A stretch of 7,921 nucleotides of DNA, from positions 1-7,921 of the forward strand of contig JANEMG010000095.1 in the NCBI GenBank assembly GCA_024511045.1. The letters are read 5' to 3'. The translations under genes and the position numbers were made by a program. The stretch comes from Gammaproteobacteria bacterium (GTDB lineage Bacteria > Pseudomonadota > Gammaproteobacteria > Methylococcales > Methylomonadaceae). The notes beneath the pieces were generated by a model that saw only the letters and a program-made list of their open reading frames with translations, was not told the DNA's origin and did no database searches. Positions 6,791-7,921 of the stretch are shown piece by piece (the stretch's first letter is position 1; each line of letters begins with the position of its first letter).

Positions 6791-6823
6791 TTTCTGACTC
6801 TCAATGTTTTTCCCGACAAACCA

Positions 6824-7564
6824 TCAGGTTTTGTGTTGTAGTTTTCCAGCATCGCCCCAATCCGGCGCCATGCCCTCCTTCCATGCCAGGGCAAAGCCAT
6901 TGGGATAACGCATGTCGACCCTGGCAATCGCGGCTATTGTTTCCTGCCCCAGTACCGGCAAGGCCTGCAGCAAGAGCTGAAACTTTTCCTGCGGCGCCAT
7001 TCTGCCCAGCTTGATGTGCATACCATTATCCAGCGTCAACTGCCAGGAACGCCTCTCGCTCACTGTAAAGGCGGCCAGCGACAGGGCATGACCCGCCAAT
7101 GCCTCGCGCATCTGCCGCAGGATTCCCAGCAGTCGCCGTTCACTTCCCGCCGGCCCCGACAGCAAAGGCAAATCCATGAAGGCATCGATATTCTTCGGCC
7201 TGAACAATTCCCCTCTCGGATTCATCAGGCTGTCATCCCCCCAGCGTACCACCGCTTCCTGTTCAAAAATCCGGATATCGATGGCGTCGGGCCATACCCG
7301 TTTCACGACCACGCTATCCACCCAGGGCAAGGCCAATGCGGCGTCATGAATCCTGCCCACATCGGCGGAAAAATAATCCGTCACCACCAGCGGCCGCAGA
7401 ACCTTCTGCACCTGATCCTTGCCAAGATACTGAAAAACACCTGCAATCCTGACATAGCGAATCGGCATGGCCTCCCTGATCCGGGTTCCCCCCCATTGCC
7501 AGATCCAGCCGAGAAGGAACGCCATCACCGCCAACAACAGCAGAGTCCCCCAATAACGCTGCAT
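6824..7564 (-). CDS. ftsQ: FtsQ, bitopic divisome scaffold protein
   Basis: FtsQ links cytoplasmic and periplasmic divisome parts and forms a complex with FtsB and FtsL that controls FtsWI. The product (246 residues from the chosen start) has a single N-terminal membrane segment at about 5-25 (LLLLAVMAFLLGWIWQW) after a short cytoplasmic tail, a POTRA domain at about 35-105 (PIRYVRIAGVF to DAIDIRIFEQEAVVRW), and the beta domain with NPRGELF and, near the end, RVDMRYPNGFALAW. The cytoplasmic tail is very short compared with E. coli. Two ATGs are possible. The one at 7571-7573 is directly against GAGGA, too close for use; ATG 7562-7564 has that GAGGA 9 nt upstream and is preferred. It lies 12 nt after the ddlB stop and 33 nt before ftsA, so it is co-transcribed with both. 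Confidence 0.95.
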   Translation of the reverse strand: MQRYWGTLLLLAVMAFLLGWIWQWGGTRIREAMPIRYVRIAGVFQYLGKDQVQKVLRPLVVTDYFSADVGRIHDAALALPWVDSVVVKRVWPDAIDIRIFEQEAVVRWGDDSLMNPRGELFRPKNIDAFMDLPLLSGPAGSERRLLGILRQMREALAGHALSLAAFTVSERRSWQLTLDNGMHIKLGRMAPQEKFQLLLQALPVLGQETIAAIARVDMRYPNGFALAWKEGMAPDWGDAGKLQHKT

Positions 7565-7576
7565 GACCTTCATTCC

Positions 7577-7921
7577 TCAAACAACGCTGGTTTCCAGTAT
7601 CCGCCAGACCAGCTCCTCAAATTCCATTCCCGCCGCCTTGGCCGCCATCGGCACCAGGCTGTGGTCGGTCATTCCTGGCACGGTATTGACTTCGATCAAC
7701 TGCATCCGGCCCTGGTCATCGATAAAACAGTCGACTCTGGCCCAACCCTCTACCGCCAGCCCCCGGCAGGCATCCAGGGCCAGTTCCTGCAGGCTTTTTT
7801 CCTGTTCTTCAGGCAATCCGCAGGGGCAGTGATACTGCGTCGTCGCTGCATGGTATTTGGCCTCGTAATCGTAAAATTCCCGCGGCGTCTCCAGCCTGAT
7901 CACCGGCAATGCCTGTCCGTC
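7577..7921 (-). CDS. ddlB: D-alanine-D-alanine ligase, C-terminal part (window edge)
   Basis: Ddl joins two D-alanines with ATP to make the dipeptide used by MurF for peptidoglycan. Only the last 114 residues are present; the frame is open to the window edge at 7921 and the true start lies outside. The visible part belongs to the ATP-grasp domain: FYDYEAKYH with the omega-loop residues near the start, then GWARVDCFIDDQG, then QLIEVNTVPGMTDHSLVPMAA, where the Glu and Asn bind magnesium and the region contacts the second D-alanine. This agrees closely with E. coli DdlB (EANTSPGMTSHSLVPMAA). The ftsQ gene follows immediately, as in most gammaproteobacterial dcw clusters, which supports the ddlB name over the isolated paralogue ddlA. 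Confidence 0.95.
   Translation of the reverse strand, partial: DGQALPVIRLETPREFYDYEAKYHAATTQYHCPCGLPEEQEKSLQELALDACRGLAVEGWARVDCFIDDQGRMQLIEVNTVPGMTDHSLVPMAAKAAGMEFEELVWRILETSVV

Noticed and set aside
1..7921. CRISPR arrays, tRNA or rRNA genes
   Set aside because: No regularly spaced direct repeats and no cloverleaf or rRNA-like sequence were seen on either strand.

Overview
The window is chromosomal DNA of a gammaproteobacterium, moderately GC-rich by eye. The evidence is the gene order ddlB-ftsQ-ftsA-ftsZ-lpxC, the end of the division and cell-wall (dcw) cluster, followed by a DUF721/DciA-type gene next to lpxC, as in Pseudomonas-like genomes. The presence of DciA suggests DnaB is loaded by DciA rather than by an E. 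coli DnaC-type loader. I cannot assign a genus.

Layout from right to left. Five genes run on the minus strand: the 3' end of ddlB (entering at 7921), ftsQ, ftsA, ftsZ and lpxC. The first four are closely packed and look co-transcribed. lpxC follows a 131-bp gap with a candidate extended -10 promoter of its own. Convergent to lpxC, on the plus strand, is a dciA-like gene (2787-3236), with a terminator-like hairpin in the gap. A 448-bp intergenic region (2339-2786) separates dciA from a divergent minus-strand pair, hoxF and hoxU. These encode the diaphorase (NAD-reducing) half of a bidirectional group 3d [NiFe] hydrogenase.

The division genes look complete, with all key motifs visible. FtsQ is the membrane scaffold, FtsA the membrane anchor and FtsZ the ring polymer. 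LpxC commits precursor to lipid A, and DdlB makes the D-Ala-D-Ala dipeptide, so septation and envelope synthesis are encoded together.

The hydrogenase pair is not intact as read. hoxF carries an apparent one-base deletion near its 5' end (2233-2235) that separates the well-placed start codon from the rest of the gene. hoxU is cut off after 144 recognisable residues, just before its ferredoxin-like [4Fe-4S] motifs, where unrelated sequence (1-126) begins. That sequence has short inverted termini and is probably the end of an inserted element or repeat. Either the operon is decaying or there are assembly problems at these points. I found no previously undescribed system. The lesions in hox and the dyad-rich hox/dciA intergenic region are the parts most worth checking.
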